Of a stretch of DNA of 64,000 nucleotides, positions 8,048 through 17,661 are shown piece by piece. Made by a program: the position numbers and the translations under genes. Where the stretch lies: contig JAPLOA010000035.1 of assembly GCA_026400835.1 (NCBI GenBank), positions 1-64,000 of the forward strand, written 5' to 3'. The notes under the pieces are model-generated. The model saw only the letters and a program-made list of their open reading frames with translations. It did not search any database and was not told the origin of the DNA. The first letter of the stretch is position 1; each line of letters starts with the position of its first letter. This DNA is from Planctomycetales bacterium (GTDB lineage: Bacteria > Planctomycetota > Planctomycetia > Planctomycetales > Planctomycetaceae).

Positions 8048-10891
8048 CTAACAGATCCTGTTTTCAATAACCGCCAATCCCAGTCCTGCATCCTCACTCC
8101 TTCCGTGATCAGCCGTCCAAAGACGTACAACATTAAAACCCATCAGTTCGATTTCTTTAAGTGCTTCGCCGACCGTGCCCGGGCTCCAAATCGCATCATG
8201 AATCAGAATCAGACCTCCAGTGCAGACAATCTGTCGAGCCAGCTGAAACTCTCGCAGGACATGTTCCTGAGTATGTACGGAATCCAGGAGAGCAGCATCG
8301 TAACATTCTGCCTTCGCCAATTCTGATCGCAGACAGTTGATCGCGTCGTCTTGTCGGGGGTAAATGCAACTCTGAACAGCCAAAGGAAGACTCTGCCAAA
8401 GTCCCTCCCTTTCCGGCCAGATACCAACGTCTATGGTCACGACAGCAGCGTCGGGCCAGCATGATACGGCCGTCGCAAGGCAGGCAGCAGAGATACCGCG
8501 GGCAGTTCCCGTTTCGATTACGCGACGACAGCCGTTTGATCTGACAATGGAATACAGTGTCTCGTACAGAGAGAAACGCTCGGGATTGCAATTCCTGCCT
8601 GCCCCTCCGTCCGGTTGCCCATAAAAGGACCACGCCATGGCGCTATGCCCCTTGGTTCCCAACCATCGCCGCAACGCCACAAGAAATGAATCGTATTCGG
8701 GAGCAGCCCCCTTCCCTCCAATCAAAGGATCTGTCACCCGTGAAAAACAACCTCTGATCTCCGGGCTTTTCCGGCGACCGCCTCCATTGAAATGAACAAC
8801 GGTCGCTCTGACACCACGTGAATCCCGGACCATCATGGGATTGACTGACTCGACTGATATTGATTGCACCTGCAGCTGCACGTTGTATTTTGAGTCAAGT
8901 TCGACACCCGACCTGGCCTGAGCCAGCGCCAAATTCAGTAGAAACTGATTCCGCCACGGAACGTTTGCGACCGGATCGTCCATCCAGTCTATCGGCCGAT
9001 TGAAGCCACGAATCTGATCATCAATCGCATTCAGGGCAGCAGCCGATCCGGCCAGAAGTCCGTCATTTACGACTAAACCATAACACGCTTCTTCGCTTGC
9101 CGCATATCCTGACAGTGATGTCAGACTGTCCTCCTGCCCTCTATAGATTGAAAGCAGAGCATTCTTCAGGTCGGCTGACCATTTCGCTTCTCGGCAAATA
9201 AGAACGCTTCCGGGCGGCGATGCATCGATTGCGTTGATAACGGGTCGCAAGTCGTCAAGAACCAACATGTCGGCATCCAGACAAATGAATTTCTCTGCGG
9301 AGACGACTTTGGCTATGGAATAAAGCACGGACTTTAACCCGGGATTCACTGAGCTCAACCTTCGACATGGAATCACAACCGCGTTGTATTTGGCTGCAAC
9401 CCTGGCAATTTCAACGCTATCGTCGATGGAGAAAATCACGAGTAATGCGCCAGGGCACTGGGCATTTGCATTCACAGACCCCAGCAAATCATCGACCCAG
9501 TCTTCAAAACCAGCCGAACCCACTGTCGCAATGCAGAGCTCCGTCTTCGGGAGTCTCGCTGGAACATTGATCTCGGCCCTTCGGAGCGGATCGATCAAAA
9601 CGGCACCTGATGCTTCTGGTGAAGATTTCGTCAGAAACGGATCAACCCAGACAGTGTGGCAAAAGTCCCACTGATAAGGCTGTACCGTCAAAATCAATTT
9701 CCGCGCCCCACGAATGTTCGCCTGCAATATTCTTGGCGGATGCCCGGATCGTACGTTTCTCGCTACTCCACACAGATGACCGTCTGCATAAATAAAGAAA
9801 TCTGCAGCGGAAAGCCCGAAAGGAACGTCATCGTTCAATGCCACATGGCAGCACAGAAAGTGGAAACTATCATCCAGATCATAGGTCAGGCGGGCAGGTG
9901 CGTGGGTACTTAAGGAGCGTTCACGAAACACTCCACTCACTTCAATCATCTTTCCTTCGTAGCCAAGCTGCCCAAGAAATCCCGGCTCTCCATAGCCAAC
10001 CTGGTATTCCGTTGGCGTCAGCTCACTCAGCCATTGTCTTTCCGCATCAGGCGAAATGAGTGGCCAATGCAGCGCGCGGGAACTTTCAAACTGACGACGG
10101 TTAAGGGACATGATCCGCTGGTCGACAAGTGCTCTTCGAGCTCGATGCAATAACGGATCTGAGATGCCGCATGGTTCGAGTAAGATCGTCCCGGGTCTTG
10201 TATCCGGCGGATGTTGCCCACCGGCGATACTTGTATGACGATATTTGGAACATCCCCGCATGATCAGGAATCGCTCCACTTTTGAAATTGGGCAGCGATC
10301 CCAGGGTACAGATCGATGTTCCATCAGTCGCTCAAGAAAGATGCTGTCCTCACCAAGTGTTACGGAAGGATAGCCACCCACGGCCTTCCAATCCTTTCTT
10401 GGAAAGGCGAACGACGGGTGCCAGATCCAGCCTGAAACCGAAGCATTATCTTCAAGAATCTCTTTCCCCCAGTAGGCCCAGTATTCAGCTGTACAATAAA
10501 AGGCAAGTTTTCGTTCGCGTATCTGCTGGACAGTGTGAGAGAGACGCCAGGGAAGATAGACATCGTCATCATCCCAAACCGCTATGAACTCGCCATTTGA
10601 AAGTTCGATGGCATGGTTTCTTTTGTCTCCCAGATGTTGCCACCGTGCTGGAGAGTTGATGATTCGAACATTTGGAAACCGACCTTCAAGTGTCTGCCCC
10701 GGGCAGTCATTAACAATGATGAGTTCTTTGTTTGGATAATCCTGTTCTAAAAACATCGCGATGGATTCAGCAACATAATCTGCGCGGCCAAACGTCGGCA
10801 TAATGCAACTAATAAGCGGAAGATCATGATTCGGTGTTTGGGTGTCCCTCAAGCTGAAACTCCGGGTTAAACATTCTCGAATGTCGTTCAA
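8048..10891 (-). CDS. three-domain glycosyltransferase / class I methyltransferase fusion (947 aa)
   Basis: Residues 25-240 form a family 2 glycosyltransferase: 'LISCIMPTFGRADYVAES', 'LGDKRNHAI' and 'AVWDDDDVYLPWRL', with the Asp cluster near residue 107. A second nucleotide-sugar-transferase-like domain begins near 450 ('ELCIATVGSAGFEDW') and has 'FICLDADMLVLDD' near 535, an Asp-x-Asp motif as in GT8-type enzymes. The C-terminus (about 770-947) is a Methyltransf_24-type SAM domain with 'VIETGTARGISAACLA' and 'YDAALLDSVHTQEHV'. The start appears to be TTG (10889-10891) without a clear ribosome binding site; no Met precedes the GT2 core. It lies 31 nt downstream of another glycosyltransferase. 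It probably builds or methylates a surface glycan; acceptor and sugar are unknown. Confidence 0.87.
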   Translation of the reverse strand: MNDIRECLTRSFSLRDTQTPNHDLPLISCIMPTFGRADYVAESIAMFLEQDYPNKELIIVNDCPGQTLEGRFPNVRIINSPARWQHLGDKRNHAIELSNGEFIAVWDDDDVYLPWRLSHTVQQIRERKLAFYCTAEYWAYWGKEILEDNASVSGWIWHPSFAFPRKDWKAVGGYPSVTLGEDSIFLERLMEHRSVPWDRCPISKVERFLIMRGCSKYRHTSIAGGQHPPDTRPGTILLEPCGISDPLLHRARRALVDQRIMSLNRRQFESSRALHWPLISPDAERQWLSELTPTEYQVGYGEPGFLGQLGYEGKMIEVSGVFRERSLSTHAPARLTYDLDDSFHFLCCHVALNDDVPFGLSAADFFIYADGHLCGVARNVRSGHPPRILQANIRGARKLILTVQPYQWDFCHTVWVDPFLTKSSPEASGAVLIDPLRRAEINVPARLPKTELCIATVGSAGFEDWVDDLLGSVNANAQCPGALLVIFSIDDSVEIARVAAKYNAVVIPCRRLSSVNPGLKSVLYSIAKVVSAEKFICLDADMLVLDDLRPVINAIDASPPGSVLICREAKWSADLKNALLSIYRGQEDSLTSLSGYAASEEACYGLVVNDGLLAGSAAALNAIDDQIRGFNRPIDWMDDPVANVPWRNQFLLNLALAQARSGVELDSKYNVQLQVQSISVESVNPMMVRDSRGVRATVVHFNGGGRRKSPEIRGCFSRVTDPLIGGKGAAPEYDSFLVALRRWLGTKGHSAMAWSFYGQPDGGAGRNCNPERFSLYETLYSIVRSNGCRRVIETGTARGISAACLATAVSCWPDAAVVTIDVGIWPEREGLWQSLPLAVQSCIYPRQDDAINCLRSELAKAECYDAALLDSVHTQEHVLREFQLARQIVCTGGLILIHDAIWSPGTVGEALKEIELMGFNVVRLWTADHGRSEDAGLGLAVIENRIC

Positions 10892-10922
10892 ATACCACGA
10901 TTAAGTCAGCAGGAGCCCGATA

Positions 10923-11954
10923 CTAACGCCTCAGCGCGGCCATTTGCTGAAAGACCTTTTTCCATGTTTCAGCGGACGCAGTCAGACCCCAGTTCTGTTC
11001 CAGTTTTTCTCGTGCGCGAATCCGCATCATCTGCGTCTCTTCATGCTCAAAGGCGCAACGCGACGCTTTGTAGATGAACTCTCTCTGGTCCATACAAAGC
11101 CAGCCGGTGACTCCATCGTCGACGAGGACGTTCCATCCACCGCGTTTGTCGACGACGAGCAGACTTCCGGAGGCCATGGCCTCCATGCCCACTCGAGGCA
11201 GGTTTTCGAAAGTATCCGTCGTCATGATTACGGCTTCGGCAAACCGGTAGAAATCCTGTTGAGACTTTCCTCCCTCAGGAAACGTCTGCACAAAGTCCGG
11301 AGGTTGGTGCGAAAATTTTCCGGCCGAACGCTGATCCCAGCCAACAATCCAGCCTTCCTTAAGAACGGGAGCGGTCATCGTGTCATAAATCCAGAGCTGA
11401 GCCGCTCCAAACTTATCTCCATCACCGCGTGAAATGCGGCCGAAACGGAATTTATCACGCGGTCTCTCCTCACTGAACGGAAAGTCCGCAGCATGAAAGT
11501 ACGGTTGAAACCGAAGTGGGCGATAAACTCCATAACTCGCGAGCTCAGCGCTGACTTTATTTTGAGCGTGATCTGTTTGATAGAGATGAAAATCAATCAG
11601 CCCCCGGGACTGCATTTCGATCTCCAACGGAAAATTCCAGGTCATGCAGTTTACGAATGTCGTTGATCTGGCATAACTGCGAATGATCGGGAGATGCTTC
11701 AGGAACTCACCGTTACAAAACGAAATACAATGGAGCCCTTCGACAGATTGCCAGTCCAACGGAGTATGATAAATGCATCCTCGCTCGGAAAGATTCATCG
11801 CGATAAGATTTTGATCGAGGGGCCCCGTGGGGCAGAGATGGACAGTGATTCCCATAAATTGCCAGCATCGAATCTGATGATCCAGCTCCGTATCCGCCCC
11901 CCCCAATAGACTGGGATGGCCAATCACACAAAGTTCGTGGACAGCTGCTGCCAT
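10923..11954 (-). CDS. GT4/GT1-like glycosyltransferase (343 aa)
   Basis: The protein has a two-domain GT-B look. The N-terminal half starts 'ELCVIGHPSLLGGADTELD', where GG plus acidic residues mimic the donor/acceptor loop of GT4 enzymes. The C-terminal half has 'VIMTTDTFENLPRVGMEAM' followed by 'SGSLLVVDKRGGWNVLVDD' and 'GVTGWLC', the E-x(n)-E-like nucleotide-sugar region of GT4. There is no signal peptide, so it is cytoplasmic. It is the first gene of a two-gene unit with the GT/methyltransferase fusion and is divergent from the kinase gene. The sugar transferred cannot be read from sequence. Confidence 0.82.
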   Translation of the reverse strand: MAAAVHELCVIGHPSLLGGADTELDHQIRCWQFMGITVHLCPTGPLDQNLIAMNLSERGCIYHTPLDWQSVEGLHCISFCNGEFLKHLPIIRSYARSTTFVNCMTWNFPLEIEMQSRGLIDFHLYQTDHAQNKVSAELASYGVYRPLRFQPYFHAADFPFSEERPRDKFRFGRISRGDGDKFGAAQLWIYDTMTAPVLKEGWIVGWDQRSAGKFSHQPPDFVQTFPEGGKSQQDFYRFAEAVIMTTDTFENLPRVGMEAMASGSLLVVDKRGGWNVLVDDGVTGWLCMDQREFIYKASRCAFEHEETQMMRIRAREKLEQNWGLTASAETWKKVFQQMAALRR

Positions 11955-12074
11955 GAGGAAGAAATCCGTTTAAAAACTCGCCATAATGCGATGGTCGCTG
12001 GACTGATGGTCTTAAGTACTTAGGACTCATTGGAATCCGGGAACGCAGGAAACTCAATCAGAGAGTCTTCTTTC
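11955..12074. promoter_or_regulatory. divergent promoter region
   Basis: 120 bp separate the start of the minus-strand glycosyltransferase pair from the plus-strand kinase gene, so both promoters must lie here or within the gene ends. No confident -35/-10 pair or operator was identified. Confidence 0.4.
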
Positions 12075-15000
12075 ATGGAAAGTTCCGCCCGGGATCCTTT
12101 GGAAAGCTCCCTCGCCCAAACCAAAACGTTCCTGGCCGGGGACCAGTCGACTGGCAATTTGCCCGTGCCGCGCGAACGATACGGACGGTTCAAGGTCAGC
12201 GGAAAACTTGGCTCGGGCGGCTTCGCAGATGTGTTGCTGGCTCATGACCCGGACCTTGATCGTTCTGTGGCACTGAAAATCCCAAGGCCAGGGCAGCTTC
12301 GAGAATCCGATGGCGGTGAGCAATTTGTGAAGGAAGCTCGAACGGCTGCACGACTCCAGCATCCCAACATTGTGCAGGTGTATGATGTCGGAATCCACGA
12401 AGGCGTCTGTTACATTGTTCTCGAATATGTTCGCGGCCGAACGCTTGAACAGGTTCTGACGCATGAGTCGCCCAGCAATTTACTCATCGCAGCATTGCTC
12501 GAGCAAATAGGAGAGGGCCTTCACCACGCTCATGAAAGTGGTTTTGTCCACCGAGATATCAAGCCCGCGAACATTCTGCTTGATAACGAAGACCGTCCTA
12601 AGGTTTCAGACTTTGGACTGGCCATCCAGCATCGGGATTTTAACGCTCCCTCAAACGAGTTAGCTGGAACTGTGCGCTACATGTCTCCGGAGCAGGTTCG
12701 CGGAGAATCTCATCGAATCGATGCGCGCACAGACATATGGGCGTTGGGAGTAATTCTCTATCGCGCCATCACCAAGCGACATCCATTCGAAGGTGGCTCA
12801 AGGCATGAGATTCTGCAGCGAATACTTTATGAAGATCCGGTGCCTCCCGCTCAGATCGTGCCCACGATTTCCGCGGAACTACAGCGTATCTGCCTGAAGT
12901 GTCTTAGCCGACCGATGGCCGATCGGTATCGTACCGCACGGCAGTTTGTTCAGGAATTGATGGAGTGGCGAGAGACGATCAGTGGCAATTCAGGCAGATC
13001 CTCGGACAGACGCAGGCCATTCACAATTGATCCTCCGTCTGCGCCCCTGATCCCAAGAGGGTTGAGGGCTTTCAGCAAAGACGACAGCGAGTTTTTCCTG
13101 AGGCTTATTCCCGGGCCGCGTGATCGCGACGGGCTGCCGACGATTCTGAGATTCTGGAAGGTTGGCATCGAATCATGCGACGCAGAATCAACCTTTCGTG
13201 TCGGCCTGCTTTACGGTCCATCAGGCTGCGGCAAGACCTCAATGATCAGGGCAGGGTTGTTACCACGCCTTGATCGCGATGTCAGAGCAATCTTTGTGGA
13301 CGCCTCGGCGAAACAGCCGGAGGAAAGCCTTTTTTCGATTCTGAAAAGGAGTTATCCCGAGGTCAGTACAGCGACGGATTTGTCCATTGCACTACAAATA
13401 CTCCGCGATGAACGCGGGGCCGGAACGCAACAGAAGATTCTGATCGTCATCGATCAGTTTGAACAATGGTTGCAGTCCTGGGATTTTCAACCCGATGCAA
13501 GTCTCATTTCCGCACTCCGACAATGCGACGGAATCAGCATTCAATGCCTGATTCTGGTGCGTGATGACTTCTGGCTCCCGATCAGCCGCTTTATGCATGC
13601 TCTTGAAGTGTCAATCATCGAAGGGCAGAACGCGATGTTGATCGATTCTTTTGACAGCAGTCATGCGTTCAACATTCTTCGCGAGTTCGGAGCGGCCTAT
13701 CAGTGTTTGCCGCCGAACGGGGAATCGCTGTCCAGTAGTCAGACTCAGTTTCTGAAAGAGGCGGTCGAGGTTCTTTCACATGATGGTCGACTTTATCCCG
13801 TTCGTCTGGCCGTCTTCATCGAAATGTTTCGCAGGCTGGAATGGATACCCTCCACCCTCGCAACTCTTGGTGGTCCGGACGGCATCGGAGTGGCATTTCT
13901 TGACAGCATGTTTGGAAGTACAGCCAGCCAGCCCCGACGAGCTCAGGAGCCCCTGATCAGGCGACTACTCTCTGAACTTCTGCCAGAGACCGGCCAGATC
14001 AAAGGCCCGGTAAGATCGTATTCCGAACTTCGAAAGGCGTGCGGATTTTCCGATAAATCAGCGGTCTTTGATGAGACGATTCGTCTACTGGATGGTGAAC
14101 TGCGAATCATCACGCCGGCCAATCAGACACTGGAAGATTCGGGCATCCTGCGGTCCAGCGATCATGACTCGGGGAAGCCTCTTGTCGAGCCTGGCTATCA
14201 GTTGACTCATGACTTTCTTGTTCAGTCGATTCGAAAATACCTGCTCCGAGGTCAGCAGAGTACTCGAACTGGACGAGCAATGCTGATGCTTGCGGAACAG
14301 GCCGACGTATGGCAAACACATCAGTCAGCGAAGTTTCTTCCAACATTCTGGGAATGGCTGACCATAAAGTCGTCGACGTCTCGCAGTGACTGGAACTCCA
14401 GACAGCAATCCATGATGGTGGTAGCCACCCGGCGTGTCGCTCGACAGGCACTTTATGTCGCCGCCGTCATGGCGACAGTGTTGACGATCGCCATTCTGGC
14501 AAGGAATCGCTTTCAGCAATCCGAGTTGCAGAGGGAGGCCATGCTTGCGGCTGATCGAGTCGTCGCTGGGCCGAGCAGCGAATTGAAGGGAGCATTGCAG
14601 CGGCTGTCAACATTCACACCACTGGTCTCTTCCGACCTCAGGAAGACTTTCAACGACAATTCAGCCCCGATGCAGGTGAGAATGCGGGCCGCGGCCGGAC
14701 TTCTGCCGCAAGATCCTGACATGCCGACGTGGCTTGTCGATCAGCTATTGCATCCGACGTCGGTCGCTGATGATTTTGTCCCTCTTCGAGACACAATTGT
14801 TCGCCATGCAGGGGCTGACGTTCGCATCCGCCTGAAAAAGCTTCTGGATGATTCCTCAACCTCTGAGCGGCAGCGTTTTCGCGTCATGTCTTTGCTGGCG
14901 GGATATGAAGATTCCCGGGGAACTCTCAAAGCCCATGTAAACGAACTGTTTCACTCTTTACTGAGGGAACCAGCTGCTGATTCCAGAACATGGATCGAAG

Positions 15001-16424
15001 CGATAAAGCCGGCCGCAGCGGAACTAATCGATGGTTTTTCCACGAATCTGTTGCAGGTGGAGTCGGCCGAACATGCTTCGATTGCGGCAGCCGCGATCCT
15101 TACTTTTGACCCACAACAGTTTCGTACGCTGACGAGTATCCTGCTTTCGGCCGGAGATGTTCAGTACAGGGCCATTATGGAGATCCTGCAGCAGCAGCCG
15201 GAAGTCGCGAGGGCTCAACTGCAGAAGTTGATCGCGATTGCGCCTGACGCCAGAGATAACGCGCCGGCCGCAGAACCCGATCCCATGCGTGAGGTGAATT
15301 TCGCGATGGCGATGTGGCAGTTCGGGGATCAAGAACCACTTCGCAGAATGTCACATTTGTCACCAGACCCGACGGTACGAACGCTTCTGATCCATTCGAT
15401 GAATCCCGTGCGTGTTGATGCCAGTGCCTTGAGCGATCTGATACTTGAGTCGGCGGATGGTGATCCTGTCCTGAATGTGTCACTGTCGGCATTTGTCTCC
15501 CATTTGGACGATATTCCAAAGATATCCGTTGCCCCGCGCCTGACCGAACGTATCCGTGAATTGTTCCTGACTCATCGTGAAAGTGAAACTCATTCCCTGT
15601 GCGAGTTGCTCCTGCGGAAAGTCGGAGAGGAACCAACGGCCTTGCTTGCGGGCCGAACAGAACTCTCGAAGTCTGACGCTGAGAGAAATTGGTACATCAA
15701 TCGTCTGGGCATGTGCATGATTGTGATTCGCCCCTCAGAACTCAGCCGAAGGTTCCCGGGAATTACTCATAAGGTACCGGATCATGATTATGCAATCTCG
15801 GCGACAGAGATTACCTGCGAACAGATGCTGAAGCTTGTGCCGGAATGGAAGCGACGATTGGTGGCAGCGGCAATAGTTGAAGAGTCACCGACAGATTGGC
15901 CAGCCGGGAATATCGATGTTGATCATGCCGAATTGTTTTGTCTGCGGCTGAGCGAACACGATGGAATTAAGGATTCGGAATGGTGTTATTCGTCAGACAA
16001 AAACCTTGGAGTAAAAGAATCGCTGGTGGTTCCGGATTATCTCCAGAAGACAGGTTACCGCATTCCAACGGACGAAGAATGGATGTACGTCTGTCGCTGC
16101 TGCACGAGCACCGATCTGTCGATCGGAACGAATCGAACCCTGCTCCCGCATTACGCCTGGTCTTTACCATTTTCGGAAGGGAATGCTCAGCCCGTTGCCA
16201 AGCTGCTTCCCAACCAGTTTGGACTTTTTGATTGCTACGGAAATGTTGCTGAAACTTGCTTTACACAGAATGGCTCGGCGGGAGAATACCTATCCCGCGG
16301 GGGCAACTTCTTTAGTGTTCCCACGGCAATTCAGACGGACGCAATTAGCCCGCTCCTCCCGGGGGCAGTCGGCAAGCGAAATGGTTTACGTGTTATCAGA
16401 ACTTTTCGTGCCCCTGAAGATTAA
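12075..16424 (+). CDS. Ser/Thr protein kinase - STAND NTPase - FGE/SUMF1-like fusion (1449 aa)
   Basis: A Hanks-type kinase domain occupies about residues 35-300: 'GKLGSGGFADVLLAHD', 'VALKIPRP', 'VHRDIKPANILLD', 'VSDFGLAI' and 'GTVRYMSPEQV' show an intact P-loop, Lys, HRD and DFG. A STAND-type NTPase follows, with Walker A 'GPSGCGKTS' near 380 and Walker B 'ILIVIDQFEQW' near 454, as in nSTAND1. A membrane helix lies near 791-810, a helical repeat-like region at about 830-1190, and an FGE/SUMF1-like domain at the C-terminus ('YRIPTDEEWMYVCR', 'GLFDCYGNVAET', 'SRGGNFFSV'). The C-terminal Cys pair needed by true formylglycine-generating enzymes is absent, so I infer a binding or sensor role outside the cytoplasm. 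The ATG at 12075 has AGAGAG upstream; a TTG at 12030 is open but less likely. Confidence 0.92.
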   Translation: MESSARDPLESSLAQTKTFLAGDQSTGNLPVPRERYGRFKVSGKLGSGGFADVLLAHDPDLDRSVALKIPRPGQLRESDGGEQFVKEARTAARLQHPNIVQVYDVGIHEGVCYIVLEYVRGRTLEQVLTHESPSNLLIAALLEQIGEGLHHAHESGFVHRDIKPANILLDNEDRPKVSDFGLAIQHRDFNAPSNELAGTVRYMSPEQVRGESHRIDARTDIWALGVILYRAITKRHPFEGGSRHEILQRILYEDPVPPAQIVPTISAELQRICLKCLSRPMADRYRTARQFVQELMEWRETISGNSGRSSDRRRPFTIDPPSAPLIPRGLRAFSKDDSEFFLRLIPGPRDRDGLPTILRFWKVGIESCDAESTFRVGLLYGPSGCGKTSMIRAGLLPRLDRDVRAIFVDASAKQPEESLFSILKRSYPEVSTATDLSIALQILRDERGAGTQQKILIVIDQFEQWLQSWDFQPDASLISALRQCDGISIQCLILVRDDFWLPISRFMHALEVSIIEGQNAMLIDSFDSSHAFNILREFGAAYQCLPPNGESLSSSQTQFLKEAVEVLSHDGRLYPVRLAVFIEMFRRLEWIPSTLATLGGPDGIGVAFLDSMFGSTASQPRRAQEPLIRRLLSELLPETGQIKGPVRSYSELRKACGFSDKSAVFDETIRLLDGELRIITPANQTLEDSGILRSSDHDSGKPLVEPGYQLTHDFLVQSIRKYLLRGQQSTRTGRAMLMLAEQADVWQTHQSAKFLPTFWEWLTIKSSTSRSDWNSRQQSMMVVATRRVARQALYVAAVMATVLTIAILARNRFQQSELQREAMLAADRVVAGPSSELKGALQRLSTFTPLVSSDLRKTFNDNSAPMQVRMRAAAGLLPQDPDMPTWLVDQLLHPTSVADDFVPLRDTIVRHAGADVRIRLKKLLDDSSTSERQRFRVMSLLAGYEDSRGTLKAHVNELFHSLLREPAADSRTWIEAIKPAAAELIDGFSTNLLQVESAEHASIAAAAILTFDPQQFRTLTSILLSAGDVQYRAIMEILQQQPEVARAQLQKLIAIAPDARDNAPAAEPDPMREVNFAMAMWQFGDQEPLRRMSHLSPDPTVRTLLIHSMNPVRVDASALSDLILESADGDPVLNVSLSAFVSHLDDIPKISVAPRLTERIRELFLTHRESETHSLCELLLRKVGEEPTALLAGRTELSKSDAERNWYINRLGMCMIVIRPSELSRRFPGITHKVPDHDYAISATEITCEQMLKLVPEWKRRLVAAAIVEESPTDWPAGNIDVDHAELFCLRLSEHDGIKDSEWCYSSDKNLGVKESLVVPDYLQKTGYRIPTDEEWMYVCRCCTSTDLSIGTNRTLLPHYAWSLPFSEGNAQPVAKLLPNQFGLFDCYGNVAETCFTQNGSAGEYLSRGGNFFSVPTAIQTDAISPLLPGAVGKRNGLRVIRTFRAPED

Positions 16425-16522
16425 TTGCAGAAATCTTTTTTCATTCGCTAATGGATACGCGACTTCAGAGTGGTAGGCACTTTGACGTCGGGGGCAGTTT
16501 CATATCACGAAAGGGCCATTGA
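16425..16522. other. short intergenic region with a weak hairpin at the kinase stop codon
   Basis: A 6-bp stem (AAGATT/AATCTT) overlaps the kinase stop codon and is followed by a run of T at 16436-16441. This could be a weak intrinsic terminator. An AAAGGG about 7 nt before the ATG at 16523 is a good ribosome binding site for the next gene. Confidence 0.3.
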
Positions 16523-17287
16523 ATGTCTCAACCGTTTCCGTCAACCAGTACTTCTTCGTCGACTGCTCCATCAACCAGTTCTTCTTCGTCGTCGACTGCT
16601 CCGTCAACCAGTACGTCTTCTTCGTCGTCGAGTTCTTCTTCGTCGGATCCTTGTGAAGGAATACGCTGCAAGTATTTACTCACTCCAAGTGGTCCAGTTG
16701 CAGTGTCTGCGTGCGGTCCTACCTGCCGATGTAATGATCCTATACCACTCACTGGTCCGAGTCCGCAGCCAACATCGAAAGCCCCCGGTGATGATGAATA
16801 CATTTACTCGGATTGCATACCTCGCGAACCACTGTCGTTCCCGTCCAGTTCATCGTCATCCGGTGGACAAGGTGGCACTTCGTCGTCGACGGCTCTTACA
16901 CTACAATCTTCCCCACGGGGGGTCGCTCCTATGACTTCGGTAGACACGGTCTATCTTGATGTTCCGGATGTCTCCACTGGTGAGTTTGTTGGCTTCATCG
17001 TTAACGTCCGAAACGGATTTCGTGTCTTTAGGGCTGTAGGCTGGACGGTTACCTTCGTGAAGCTTCCAACGTCACGGACAGAAACGAATGTCCTCCCGTC
17101 CACAATTCCCGTCGCCACTCCTGTGGCGGGTTCTGCTGCGAGCGTAGTTCAGGGCGCCGTGACCCTTCCTGAATCGGCGGGCTCTACTCAATATTGGGTA
17201 CCGGTTCTGGAGAGTCATCTTGCGGCCGCACTGCATGCCCGCGAATGGACAGTGATTTTCCATAAAGCGCCGCGCCCTGTGGCATGA
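16523..17287 (+). CDS. Ser/Thr-rich low-complexity protein, function unknown (254 aa)
   Basis: Residues 5-42 are almost only Ser, Thr, Pro and Ala, made by a tandem DNA repeat of TCGTCG-rich units with 'ACTGCTCCATCAACCAGT' blocks. A Cys-rich section follows (CEGIRCKYL, ACGPTCRC, DCIPRE; six Cys), then a second Ser run near 108-124. The C-terminal half has two related-looking pieces ending 'GWTVTFVKLP' and 'EWTVIFHKAP', which may be a duplicated small beta domain. There is no clear signal peptide. I do not recognise the family. Ser-rich tracts of this kind in planctomycetes often sit in structural or appendage proteins, but that is inference. Confidence 0.7.
   Translation: MSQPFPSTSTSSSTAPSTSSSSSSTAPSTSTSSSSSSSSSSDPCEGIRCKYLLTPSGPVAVSACGPTCRCNDPIPLTGPSPQPTSKAPGDDEYIYSDCIPREPLSFPSSSSSSGGQGGTSSSTALTLQSSPRGVAPMTSVDTVYLDVPDVSTGEFVGFIVNVRNGFRVFRAVGWTVTFVKLPTSRTETNVLPSTIPVATPVAGSAASVVQGAVTLPESAGSTQYWVPVLESHLAAALHAREWTVIFHKAPRPVA
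16536..16650 (+). repeat. TCG-rich tandem repeat coding the poly-Ser tract
   Basis: Imperfect units combine (TCT)(TCG) runs with ACTGCTCCNTCAACCAGT; the latter occurs twice about 45 nt apart. It encodes the SSS-TAPSTS pattern and is a likely site of length variation by slippage. Confidence 0.75.
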
Positions 17288-17661
17288 TCGAGTTGTCAAC
17301 GTTGGCAAACAGGTTTTTCTGAACGCGAATGACCTGTGCGATGCACCATCCTCTTCGAGTTTTCGTGCGAAGTTGGCGACCACTAAGGGTTCAATCCTGG
17401 CAGACCGTCGAAACGTTTCGATGGTCTGCATCTAAGTGATGCGGCACGGAGTAGGGATCAAGGTTCGTTGCAACGACAGCGTCAGAAAAATCCGGACGAG
17501 AACATTCAGCAGCAGTCTTAAGAGCATCTGCATTCTCGAGACTGGGGAAGGAAAAGCGATGGCAATCGTCGCAATCCTGGACGTTGCTGCTTTGGGCTCT
17601 ACAATGCACAGCGTCAAATTTGCCTCCCTAACTCTCCGCTATTCCGCTGATTGATCCTTCC
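17288..17661. other. intergenic region, one hairpin, no gene seen
   Basis: The only clear structure is the hairpin at 17400-17429. Overlapping ORFs on both strands carry no recognisable domain. The ALDH promoter should be near the 3' end of this stretch. Confidence 0.4.
17400..17429. terminator. strong hairpin, possible terminator of the Ser-rich gene
   Basis: 14-bp stem (GCAGACCGTCGAAA pairing with TTTCGATGGTCTGC, one G-T pair) with a 2-nt loop. No T-run follows, so it is either a processing or attenuating structure or an atypical terminator. Confidence 0.4.

Noticed and set aside
12075-16424. possible true formylglycine-generating enzyme for the sulfatases
   Set aside because: The C-terminal domain lacks the needed Cys pair.
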